Assembly: GCA_900544635.1 (NCBI GenBank)
Contig: UQVV01000141.1
Location: 1-5,401 of the forward strand
Reading direction: 5' to 3'
Source of the DNA: an uncultured Cloacibacillus sp.
Lineage (GTDB): Bacteria > Synergistota > Synergistia > Synergistales > Synergistaceae
Length of the DNA: 5,401 bases
This document shows positions 1 through 5,350 of this stretch, piece after piece (positions within the stretch are counted from its first letter, which is position 1; each line of letters opens with the position of its first letter). The position numbers were made by a program, and so were the translations under genes. The notes under the pieces were generated by a model. It had not been told where the DNA came from, ran no database searches, and saw only the letters and a program-made list of their open reading frames with translations.

Positions 1-132
1 AGCATAGTTTCCGCCCTGATTCCTGTGCGCTTGTAAAATAATGCACAAACTGCGTTCATTTTCGCTGTGCAGGGATTTTTACAGTCCGTTTTTCATAACG
101 CGTCTCTAATGAAAAAAGCGCAAAACCTGCCG

Positions 133-181
133 AGAAAACAACGCCGCGGGGCCGCCTTTCGAAAACGGCGAAGCCCCGCGG
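133..181 (-). terminator. Probable intrinsic terminator of the HMA/ATPase operon
   Basis: Read on the minus strand, 181-173 (CCGCGGGGC) pairs perfectly with 152-144. A second 4-bp CGCC/GGCG helix (170-167 with 156-153) stacks inside it after a 2-nt bulge. The stem is followed by a modest T-rich stretch (CGTTGTTTTCTC, about 143-132). It lies 23 bases past the ATPase stop codon, as expected for the operon's terminator. The T-tract is interrupted, so termination may be incomplete. Confidence 0.75.
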
Positions 182-203
182 TTCATTTCCATATTTATAT
201 GCG

Positions 204-2090
204 CTAGAGATTTTTTACGAAGAGCGCGCGTATCGCATTGAGCACGGCGAGTATCATGACGCCGACGTCGGCGAATATCGCGAGCCACATGTTGGCGAAG
301 CCGAGCGCGCCGAGGGCGAGGCATATCAGCTTTACGCCGATGGCGAAGATTATGTTCTGGTAGACGATGCCGAGGCATTTGCGCGAGATTTTTATCGCCT
401 TCGATATTTTCATCGGGTCGTCGTCCATGAGCACCACGTCCGCCGCCTCTATCGCCGCGTCGGAGCCCATCGCGCCCATCGCTATTCCTATGTCGGCGCG
501 GCGCAGGACGGGAGCGTCGTTGATTCCGTCGCCGGTGAAGGCGAGTTTTTCCTTCTCGGATTTCATCTTCAGCAGCTCTTCGACCTTGGCGACTTTGTCC
601 GCGGGAAGCAGTTCCGCGTAAACCTGGTCGATGCCGAGCGACGCGGCGACCTGGTCGGCCACGGCCTTCGCGTCGCCGGTGAGCATTACCGTCTTGTGTA
701 CGCCCGCGGCCTTGAGCGCCGCTATCGCCTCTTTCGCGTGCGGCTTGACCACGTCGGAGATGACTATGTGCCCCGCGTATTCGCCGTTCACGGCCATGTG
801 GATTATCGTGCCTACGGAATGGCAGTTGATGTAGGACACGCCGAGCCGCGTCATGAGCTTCGCGTTGCCCGCGGCGACCGGCACGCCGTCGACCTTCGCG
901 GTCACGCCCTCGCCGCTGATTTCCTTAATTTCGGCGACGCGCGAGTTGTCTACCGGTCTGCCGTATGCGCGGCGCAGGCTCTTGCTGATCGGGTGCGAGG
1001 AGTAGCTTTCGACGAGCGCGGCGTACTCTATGAGCTTTATCTTCGCCATCTCGTTGTGGTGGACGGCGTTGACCTCGAAGACGCCGCGCGTCAATGTGCC
1101 GGTCTTGTCGAAGACCACTATCTTCGTCTGAGAGAGCGTCTCAAGGTAATTCGAGCCCTTGACGAGCACGCCCTCCCTGCTAGCGCCTCCGATGCCCGCG
1201 AAGAACGACAGCGGTATGCTGATGACGAGCGCGCAGGGACAGCTTATGACGAGGAAGGTCAGCGCGCGGTAAATCCACGTATCCCACGAGGCAGGCAGCC
1301 CCATGCCGAGCGAACGCACGAGAGGCGGCAGCACGGCGAGCGCGAGCGCCGCGGCGCAGACTGCGGGCGTGTAGACGCGCGCGAACTTCGTGATGAAGTC
1401 CTCCGACTTCGACTTGCGCGAGCTGGCGTTCTCCACAAGGTCGAGAATCTTCGACACCGTCGATTCTCCGAATTCCTTCGTCGTCCGCACCTTCAGCACG
1501 CCCGTCATGTTTATGCAGCCGCTGATAATCTCGTCGCCCTGTTTCACGTCGCGCGGTACGCTCTCGCCAGTCAGCGCGCTCGTGTTGAGGCTCGACGCGC
1601 CGTCGACCACCACGCCGTCGATGGGGACTTTCTCTCCGGGCTGCACGACGATGACGCTTCCGATGGCGACCTCGTCGGGGTCAACCTTCTCAAGCGCGCC
1701 GCCGCGCTCGACGTTCGCGTAGTCCGGGCGGATGTCCATCAGCTCGCTGATGCTGCGGCGGCTTTTGCCGACGGCATAGCTCTGGAACCACTCGCCCACC
1801 TGATAGAAAAGCATGACCGCGACGGCCTCCGTGTAATCTCCGCTCTTCGAGTAAAGGGCGAGCGCAATCGCGCCCACAGTCGCGACAGCCATCAGGAAGC
1901 TCTCGTCGAACATCTGGCGGTTCTTAATCCCCTTCGCCGCCTTTATCAGAATGTCGTACCCGATGACGAGATACGGCACGAGGTAGAGCGCAAAGCGCGC
2001 CCAGCCTTCCACCGTGGTGAAATGCAGCCCGACCATCAGCGCGAAAGCGACGACGATGCGCGCCAGCATCCTCTTCTGTTTCTTATTCAT
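204..2090 (-). CDS. cadA: Zn2+/Cd2+/Pb2+-translocating P-type ATPase (P1B-2), lacking its N-terminal HMA domain
   Basis: This 628-residue inner-membrane pump is predicted to export soft divalent metals at the cost of ATP. The P1B hallmarks are all intact: actuator TGES at 174-177, the metal-site CPC at 284-286 in the sixth membrane helix, phosphorylation motif DKTGT at 328-332 (Asp328 phosphorylated), the His-Pro pair at 366-367 with GEG at 393-395 in the nucleotide domain, and TGDGINDAP at 519-527. Lys587 in helix 7 and D608-x-G610 in helix 8 fit the P1B-2 (Zn/Cd/Pb) class rather than copper pumps. About eight membrane helices are visible, roughly at 12-26, 30-48, 63-80, 86-105, 238-258, 272-297, 575-592 and 598-617. 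The usual N-terminal metal-binding domain is absent and is supplied by the preceding gene. The ATG has a GAGGGG ribosome site 8 bases upstream (2099-2104). CadA, ZntA or HMA-family names would all fit; the metal preference is inferred. Confidence 0.96.
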   Translation of the reverse strand: MNKKQKRMLARIVVAFALMVGLHFTTVEGWARFALYLVPYLVIGYDILIKAAKGIKNRQMFDESFLMAVATVGAIALALYSKSGDYTEAVAVMLFYQVGEWFQSYAVGKSRRSISELMDIRPDYANVERGGALEKVDPDEVAIGSVIVVQPGEKVPIDGVVVDGASSLNTSALTGESVPRDVKQGDEIISGCINMTGVLKVRTTKEFGESTVSKILDLVENASSRKSKSEDFITKFARVYTPAVCAAALALAVLPPLVRSLGMGLPASWDTWIYRALTFLVISCPCALVISIPLSFFAGIGGASREGVLVKGSNYLETLSQTKIVVFDKTGTLTRGVFEVNAVHHNEMAKIKLIEYAALVESYSSHPISKSLRRAYGRPVDNSRVAEIKEISGEGVTAKVDGVPVAAGNAKLMTRLGVSYINCHSVGTIIHMAVNGEYAGHIVISDVVKPHAKEAIAALKAAGVHKTVMLTGDAKAVADQVAASLGIDQVYAELLPADKVAKVEELLKMKSEKEKLAFTGDGINDAPVLRRADIGIAMGAMGSDAAIEAADVVLMDDDPMKISKAIKISRKCLGIVYQNIIFAIGVKLICLALGALGFANMWLAIFADVGVMILAVLNAIRALFVKNL

Positions 2091-2130
2091 AGCCCATTCC
2101 CCTCTTCGCAGGCCGCGCCGCGCGCAGCCG

Positions 2131-2349
2131 TTACAGATAAATCTCGCAGTCGTCCTCGACCTTTTTGCAGTTCTTCAGAACTTCCTGCATGACTGCCTTA
2201 GGATCCGCCCCATCCTCAAATTCGACGTTCATCTTCAAAGTCATGAAGTTCACCGCCGCGTCCTTCACGCCCGCAGTCTTCTGCGCCGCCTCCTCCATTT
2301 TGTTCGCGCAGTTCGCGCAGTCGACCTCGATCTTATACGTCTTCTTCAT
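2131..2349 (-). CDS. Free-standing heavy-metal-associated (HMA) domain protein, metal donor/sensor partner of the ATPase
   Basis: This 72-residue soluble protein is one complete HMA domain with the ferredoxin-like order seen in metallochaperones. The metal loop reads D10-C11-A-N-C14, so two cysteines and a flanking aspartate are available. An Asp-Cys-x-x-Cys loop is typical of Zn/Cd-type HMA domains such as that of ZntA, whereas copper chaperones usually carry Met-x-Cys-x-x-Cys. The C-terminus is acidic and has two further cysteines (C61, C68 in a DDCE stretch) that could act as extra ligands. It is the first gene of the operon, 40 bases ahead of the ATPase gene that lacks this domain, so it most likely acts in trans as the pump's metal-binding domain. 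The start is supported by AAAGGGG (2359-2365), 9 bases before the ATG. A CopZ-like copper chaperone is the alternative, less likely given the neighbour and the aspartate. Confidence 0.9.
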   Translation of the reverse strand: MKKTYKIEVDCANCANKMEEAAQKTAGVKDAAVNFMTLKMNVEFEDGADPKAVMQEVLKNCKKVEDDCEIYL

Positions 2350-2381
2350 CTAAAATTACCCCTTTCATTATCTCAATTAAA

Positions 2382-2402
2382 CAATCAAACGATTGCTCAA
2401 TC
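2382..2402 (-). promoter_or_regulatory. Candidate operator: alternating CAATC/GATTG half-sites just downstream of the start
   Basis: Three 5-bp half-sites lie in a row: CAATC (2382-2386), GATTG (2391-2395) and CAATC (2398-2402). They form two overlapping perfect inverted repeats, with 4-base and 2-base spacers. They cover about +5 to +25 of the predicted transcript, where a bound repressor would block transcription. ArsR/SmtB/CadC-family metal sensors commonly use AT-rich inverted repeats close to such promoters, so that family is a reasonable guess. No such gene is in the window. Confidence 0.5.
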
Positions 2403-2412
2403 ATTAAGGCAT

Positions 2413-2441
2413 ATAATAGCCACGCTTCCCCAAACTGTCAA
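2413..2441 (-). promoter_or_regulatory. Sigma70-type promoter of the HMA/ATPase operon
   Basis: On the minus strand a perfect -35 TTGACA (2441-2436) is separated by exactly 17 bases from -10 TATTAT (2418-2413). The predicted start of transcription is near 2406, giving a leader of about 57 bases before the HMA ATG. A core promoter this strong ahead of a metal-efflux operon suggests control by repression. Confidence 0.85.
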
Positions 2442-2605
2442 TAAGCTCGGAGAATTTTCCGCGAGAAGAAAATTCCGCCGCAGCGCACGACGAATCGGCG
2501 GGCGCGCGGCGCGCCGCATGGCGGACGTCAAATGCGTAAAGTTTTAGGAAATTAGGAAAAGCGCGCGCGTTTCACACAGCGAGCGACACGCACACACACG
2601 CGCAC
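2442..2605. other. Non-coding spacer between the metal-operon promoter and the tRNA-Leu terminator
   Basis: I see no convincing gene here. The stretch holds the 8-bp inverted repeat next to the promoter, a GC palindrome (GCGGCGCGCCGC, about 2507-2518), two tandem copies of TTAGGAAA (2544-2551 and 2552-2559), and alternating purine-pyrimidine runs (about 2561-2569 and 2586-2606). Short open frames in it have no ribosome site and resemble no family I know. Confidence 0.6.
2452..2475. repeat. Perfect 8-bp inverted repeat upstream of the metal-operon promoter
   Basis: GAATTTTC (2452-2459) and GAAAATTC (2468-2475) are exact inverted copies around an 8-base spacer. The centre is about 57 bases upstream of the predicted start of transcription and the near arm is 10 bases from the -35 box. 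That is a plausible position for an activator or a second repressor site. No function is shown. Confidence 0.45.
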
Positions 2606-2643
2606 AAAAACAAAAAGAGCCCGCGGCGACAACCACGAGCTCT
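2606..2643 (-). terminator. Intrinsic terminator of tRNA-Leu
   Basis: On the minus strand, 2643-2633 pairs with 2626-2616 in an 11-bp stem with two G-U wobbles and a 6-base loop. The stem is followed at once by two runs of five T's separated by one G (2616-2606). The wobbles become A-C mismatches on the plus strand, so the element is oriented to stop minus-strand transcription from the tRNA, whose CCA end lies 10 bases upstream. Confidence 0.88.
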
Positions 2644-2653
2644 CGAATCATTC

Positions 2654-2739
2654 TGGTGCCGGAGGGGGGGGTCGAACCCCCACGGGTGTTACCCCGGCGG
2701 ATTTTGAGTCCGCTGCGTCTGCCATTCCGCCACTCCGGC
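2654..2739 (-). tRNA. tRNA-Leu, anticodon CAA, with encoded CCA
   Basis: This complete 86-base class II tRNA decodes UUG leucine codons. On the minus strand the acceptor stem GCCGGAG (2739-2733) pairs with CTCCGGC (2664-2658), followed by discriminator A (2657) and CCA (2656-2654). The anticodon arm is GCGGA-CTCAAAA-TCCGC, giving anticodon CAA. The long variable arm (CGGG/CCCG stem) is diagnostic of a class II tRNA, and the T arm is five G-C pairs closing TTCGACC. It has its own promoter and terminator, so it appears to be a single-gene unit. Confidence 0.97.
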
Positions 2740-2754
2740 GCGGAACACCAGAAT

Positions 2755-2783
2755 ATTTTATAACATGACGGGACTGGCCGCAA
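2755..2783 (-). promoter_or_regulatory. Promoter of tRNA-Leu
   Basis: On the minus strand TTGCGG (2783-2778) is followed after 17 bases by TAAAAT (2760-2755). An overlapping TGTTATAAA could serve as an extended -10. The predicted start of transcription is near 2748, leaving a 5' leader of about 9 bases for RNase P to remove. Confidence 0.65.
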
Positions 2784-2804
2784 TAGCGGAAGCGGCGGCG
2801 AAGT

Positions 2805-2833
2805 TTGAGAGGCGGCGGCAAGTATGCTAAAAT
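2805..2833 (+). promoter_or_regulatory. Extended -10 promoter of the TM1266-like gene
   Basis: TTGAGA (2805-2810) lies 17 bases from TAAAAT (2828-2833), which is preceded by TGC (2825-2827), an extended -10. The predicted start is near 2840, giving a leader of about 45 bases. The -35 boxes of this promoter and the tRNA-Leu promoter are only about 21 bases apart and face away from each other. Confidence 0.7.
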
Positions 2834-2884
2834 TTCCGAAAGGAAGTTTGTAATCATAATAAAAAAGAATCGCGGGGTGTTGAT

Positions 2885-3145
2885 ATGAACTGTTACCAGA
2901 TAATGGCGGTAAGAATTTTGGATCGCGGCAAGTGCGCCGTCGAAGTGCAGCGCATTCTGACCGAATACGGATGCTCGATACTCACGAGGCTCGGCCTCCA
3001 CGACCAGTCCGTGCCGGGGACCTGCTCGCCCTCGGGGCTGCTCGTCCTCCAGCTCTGCTGCGACGCGGAGACCTCGAAAGAGCTCGAGAAAAAGCTCAAC
3101 GCGCTCGACGGAGTGAAAGCGAAGCTCGTGGACCTTTCGGACTAG
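2885..3145 (+). CDS. TM1266-like small ACT/ferredoxin-fold protein, cysteine-rich
   Basis: This 86-residue protein resembles the TM1266 family (ACT-like, ferredoxin-like fold), often labelled putative iron-only hydrogenase system regulator. The match rests on length and overall pattern: a first strand with 'VRILDRG', a helix ending 'LTEYG', the 'ILTRLGL' segment, a second strand 'GLLVLQL' (51-57), a helix, and a closing 'LDGVKAKLVDL'. No catalytic residues are expected; members of this fold usually bind small ligands or act as sensors. Six cysteines are present (3, 17, 30, 47, 58, 59), unusually many for the size, with an adjacent pair at 58-59. No hydrogenase or HydE/F/G maturase gene is nearby, and the gene is a single transcription unit with its own promoter and terminator. 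The start has a modest GGGGTG ribosome site (2874-2879); Met7 is an alternative. The fold is fairly likely, the function unknown. Confidence 0.85.
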   Translation: MNCYQIMAVRILDRGKCAVEVQRILTEYGCSILTRLGLHDQSVPGTCSPSGLLVLQLCCDAETSKELEKKLNALDGVKAKLVDLSD

Positions 3146-3157
3146 CCCGAGACAGAC

Positions 3158-3187
3158 GAAGCGCCCCGCACGGGGCGCTTCTTTTTT
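3158..3187 (+). terminator. Strong intrinsic terminator after the TM1266-like gene
   Basis: GAAGCGCCCC (3158-3167) pairs perfectly with GGGGCGCTTC (3172-3181) around a 4-base loop, followed by six T's (3182-3187). It starts 12 bases after the stop codon. On the minus strand the same hairpin is followed only by CGTCTGTCTC, so it might also slow transcription from the convergent cupin gene, but weakly. Confidence 0.95.
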
Positions 3188-3238
3188 CTATGCCCGCCGG
3201 AATTTTCCGCGCGGCGCATATTCCGCTCTGCCGCGGCT

Positions 3239-3628
3239 TTAAGGCCGCCGTTCTATTATCTCTTCGTCGTCCGCGTTCCACGGCGGCGCGACGATGCACA
3301 GGAATTCCAGCCTTTCGCCGCCTTCGTTGACGACGTACTGCTCCGCGCCGCGCGGGACTGCCGCGCATACGCCCGCGCGCAGCGGCACGGCCTCGCCTCC
3401 GGCGTGCAGAGTTCCGACGCCGGAGAGCACGACGTATGTCTCCGCGGAATTTTTCAGGACGTGCGCCGCGGTCCGTCCGTGCGGCTCGACGCAGCCGTGC
3501 GCGATGGAATATCCGCCGAAGGGCAGAGCCTCGCGCGCCGGGTGCATCGTCTCCGCAAGCATACAGCCGTCGCTCGCGGCGAAATGTTCATCATCGTAGA
3601 TATACTTGACGACGATTCCGCCGTTCAT
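3239..3628 (-). CDS. Small single-domain cupin protein
   Basis: This 129-residue protein is a single cupin (beta-barrel) domain of unknown substrate. Motif 1 is seen as 'GRTAAHVLKNSAETYVVLSG' (51-70), with His56 and Glu63 as likely metal ligands. The usual second histidine (HxH) is Leu58. Motif 2 is 'VPRGAEQYVVNEG' (91-103), with Gln97 where many cupins have His. The tail 'LEFLCIVAPPW' followed by an acidic DDEE stretch is a pattern I associate with small stand-alone cupins. I chose the ATG at 3628 because GGAGG lies 7 bases upstream (3636-3640). An in-frame upstream ATG at 3661 would add 11 residues rich in Arg and Gly, and its extension would span that ribosome site. The gene diverges from brnQ. 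Enzyme, sugar-binding or regulatory roles are all possible. Confidence 0.9.
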   Translation of the reverse strand: MNGGIVVKYIYDDEHFAASDGCMLAETMHPAREALPFGGYSIAHGCVEPHGRTAAHVLKNSAETYVVLSGVGTLHAGGEAVPLRAGVCAAVPRGAEQYVVNEGGERLEFLCIVAPPWNADDEEIIERRP

Positions 3629-3663
3629 TCCCTCGCCTCCCCGCGCGCGTCGCGCCTTCATAC

Positions 3664-3692
3664 ATTATAAAGTTTTCCGCGTGCTGCGTCCC
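3664..3692 (-). promoter_or_regulatory. Possible promoter of the cupin gene
   Basis: A perfect -10 TATAAT lies on the minus strand (3669-3664), giving a start near 3657 and a leader of about 29 bases. The hexamer 17 bases upstream (GGGACG, 3692-3687) is a poor -35, so the promoter may need an activator or may be weak. Confidence 0.5.
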
Positions 3693-3744
3693 GTTCCTCA
3701 AGCAAGCGAAAAATCCCGTCTTCCGCACATCGGGCGCGCTTCTG

Positions 3745-3753
3745 TGGTAGACT
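3745..3753 (+). promoter_or_regulatory. Possible extended -10 of the brnQ promoter
   Basis: TGG-TAGACT (3745-3753) fits an extended -10 element. No good -35 hexamer lies 16-18 bases upstream. If it is used, transcription starts near 3760 and leaves a leader of about 73 bases that includes the GC palindrome. Confidence 0.4.
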
Positions 3754-3773
3754 GGAAACGTCACAGCATGGAG

Positions 3774-3789
3774 GCGGGCCGCGGCCCGC
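3774..3789. repeat. 16-bp perfect GC palindrome in the brnQ leader
   Basis: GCGGGCCGCGGCCCGC is its own reverse complement. In RNA it folds as a 6-bp all-GC stem with a CGCG loop, or it could be a DNA operator. The 5' arm (GGCGGG, 3773-3778) can instead pair with CCCGCC at 3804-3809, just ahead of the brnQ ribosome site at 3815-3823. No T-tract follows, so it is not a terminator. Confidence 0.6.
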
Positions 3790-3832
3790 GGTGAAAAATT
3801 ATTCCCGCCGCATAAAAGGAGGGCGACGCGAC

Positions 3833-5191
3833 ATGAAAGAGCATTTGAGCATGAAGGAGACGCTTTATATATCTGTGATGCTGTTCGGTCTGTTCTTCGG
3901 AGCGGGGAACCTCATCTTCCCCGTCTACCTCGGGCACATGGCGGGCGGCAATGTATGGCGCGCGGCGGCGGGCTTTCTGATTACGGGCGTCGGGCTGCCG
4001 CTGCTCGGCGTCGCGGCGCTCGGGGTCAGCCGCAGCGGCGGCCTGCTCGAGCTCAGCAGCCGCGTCGGAGAAAAATACGGCTACTTCTTTACCTGCGCGC
4101 TCTATATGACGATAGGGCCGCTCTTCGCGATTCCGCGCTGCGCCACGGTCTCGTTCACCGTCGGAGCCGCGCCGCTGCTCGGCGCGGACGGCGGCGCGCT
4201 GCCGCTCGCGGCCTTCTCGCTCTGCTTCTTCGCCGCCGTGCTCGCCTTTTCGCTCAACCCCGGCAAGATACTCACGTGGGTCGGCAAGGTGCTCACGCCG
4301 GTCTTTCTCATCTTCCTCGGCGTGATGATGGCCGCGGCGCTCGCCTCGCCCTCGTGTGAAATCGGCTCCGTCGCGCCGCAGCAGGCCTACGCCTCCGGCG
4401 CTTTCGCGAAGGGCTTCATCGAGGGCTACAACACCATGGACGCGCTCGCGAGCCTCGCCTTCGGCATCGTCGTCATAAACGTCATACGCGGCCTCGGCGT
4501 GGAAAGCCCGCGCGCAATCGCCGCGAACACCGTGAAGGCGGGAGTCCTCAGCTGCCTCATCATGGCGGCCATATACCTCGCGATATCGATAGTCGGCGCG
4601 CAGAGCAGCGGGCTGTACGAATCCTGCTCGAACGGCGGGGAGATTCTCGCGATAGTCGCGCGCAGCTATTTCGGAGAGACGGGCGCGCTCATCCTCGCGG
4701 GGACCGTAACGTTCGCCTGCCTGAAAACCGCCGTCGGCCTCGTGACGAGCTGCTCCGAGTCCTTCTCCGCCATGTTCACGCACGGCCGCGCCTACCGGCA
4801 CTGGAGCGTATTCTTCACCCTGCTGTCGTTCCTCATAGCGAACCTCGGCCTGGACGCGATAATAGCCTACGCCGTCCCCGTGCTCATGTTCCTCTATCCG
4901 CTCGCGATAACGCTGATACTGCTCGGCCTGTTCGGAAACTTCTTCGCCCACGACAGAGCGGTCTACGGCAGCGTGACGGCCTTCACGCTCGCGGCGGCGA
5001 TTTTCGACCTGATAAAAGCCCTGCCGCAGGAGGCCGTCTCCGCGCTCTCACTCGGCGGAGCCGTGGAAGCCGCGGGCAGCGTCCTCCCCCTCTACGACGC
5101 CGGCATGGGATGGATATGCCCCGCGCTGATAGGATTAGCCGTCGGGCTAGCGATACGCAGAACACGCCGCGCCGGCGAGAGCCGCGCGTAA
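3833..5191 (+). CDS. brnQ: Branched-chain amino acid:cation symporter (BrnQ / LIVCS family)
   Basis: This 452-residue multi-span inner-membrane carrier takes up leucine, isoleucine and valine, coupled to Na+ or H+ in characterised relatives. It has family signatures at the usual places: 'MLFGLFFGAGNLIFP' (16-30) in the first helix, 'GPLFAIPRCATVSF' (95-108), 'EGYNTMDALASLAFGIVV' (197-214) and 'LKTAVGLVTSCSESF' (297-311). Length and about twelve hydrophobic segments match full-length members. I chose the ATG at 3833 because AAAGGAGGG (3815-3823) lies 9 bases upstream. A longer form from GTG 3791 would translate through that site and add 14 mostly polar residues. The gene appears monocistronic, diverging from the cupin gene. 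Its structured GC leader may regulate it. Specificity among Leu, Ile and Val cannot be told from sequence. Confidence 0.96.
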   Translation: MKEHLSMKETLYISVMLFGLFFGAGNLIFPVYLGHMAGGNVWRAAAGFLITGVGLPLLGVAALGVSRSGGLLELSSRVGEKYGYFFTCALYMTIGPLFAIPRCATVSFTVGAAPLLGADGGALPLAAFSLCFFAAVLAFSLNPGKILTWVGKVLTPVFLIFLGVMMAAALASPSCEIGSVAPQQAYASGAFAKGFIEGYNTMDALASLAFGIVVINVIRGLGVESPRAIAANTVKAGVLSCLIMAAIYLAISIVGAQSSGLYESCSNGGEILAIVARSYFGETGALILAGTVTFACLKTAVGLVTSCSESFSAMFTHGRAYRHWSVFFTLLSFLIANLGLDAIIAYAVPVLMFLYPLAITLILLGLFGNFFAHDRAVYGSVTAFTLAAAIFDLIKALPQEAVSALSLGGAVEAAGSVLPLYDAGMGWICPALIGLAVGLAIRRTRRAGESRA

Positions 5192-5209
5192 AATACAGAG
5201 ACAAGCCGA

Positions 5210-5241
5210 AAGCCCGCGCCGCATACACGATGCGCGGGCTT
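5210..5241 (+). terminator. Possible terminator hairpin after brnQ
   Basis: AAGCCCGCGC (5210-5219) pairs perfectly with GCGCGGGCTT (5232-5241) around a 12-base loop that contains an alternative GCAT/ATGC pairing. The tail is TTCTTC then A's, a poor T-tract. The hairpin begins 19 bases after the brnQ stop. It may end transcription inefficiently or protect the mRNA 3' end. Confidence 0.55.
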
Positions 5242-5297
5242 CTTCAAAAATATGGGATTTTGAGTACATATTGAGTATGGTTGAAAAGATAAAGGGG

Positions 5298-5333
5298 AAA
5301 CAAAAACAGGACTCCGCATTTCGCGAAGCCCTG
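5298..5333 (-). terminator. Intrinsic terminator of tRNA-Val
   Basis: On the minus strand CAGGGCTTCGC (5333-5323) pairs with GCGGAGTCCTG (5317-5307) through 11 pairs, two of them G-U, around a 5-base loop, followed by TTTTTGTTT (5306-5298). On the plus strand the two wobbles become mismatches, so it is oriented for the tRNA-Val transcript, whose CCA end is 17 bases upstream. Confidence 0.87.
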
Positions 5334-5350
5334 CTATAATCTCAAAAAAA

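Noticed and set aside
1..59. Possible start of a minus-strand gene (ATG at 59-57) running off the left edge
   Set aside because: Only about 19 codons are visible, with no Shine-Dalgarno site and no recognisable sequence.
42..80. TGCACA/TGTGCA inverted repeat followed by ATTTTTA, as a terminator for a gene to the left
   Set aside because: The stem is only 6 bp with an 18-base loop and the T run is short; no gene end can be identified to support it.
109..207. Small plus-strand ORF of 32 codons beginning ATGAAAAAAGCG
   Set aside because: It crosses the operon terminator hairpin, has no ribosome site, and its translation is basic and featureless.
696..2192. Long plus-strand open frame (498 codons) opposite the ATPase gene
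   Set aside because: It is an antisense shadow of a GC-rich gene: highly Arg/Asp/Ala-rich, without recognisable domains, and it runs across the strongly conserved ATPase.
2830..2849. 8-bp hairpin with a GAAA loop before the TM1266-like gene
   Set aside because: It overlaps the -10 box, so most of it would lie upstream of the predicted transcript.
3768..3794. Eight-codon upstream ORF in the brnQ leader as a leader peptide for attenuation
   Set aside because: It contains no Leu, Ile or Val codons, has no ribosome site, and no terminator follows.
3760..3832. T-box riboswitch in the brnQ leader
   Set aside because: The leader is too short and I see no conserved T-box sequence or terminator/antiterminator pair.
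3761..4951. Long minus-strand open frame (396 codons) opposite brnQ
   Set aside because: The translation is a low-complexity Glu/Arg/Ala-rich shadow of the membrane transporter; no ribosome site or family resemblance.
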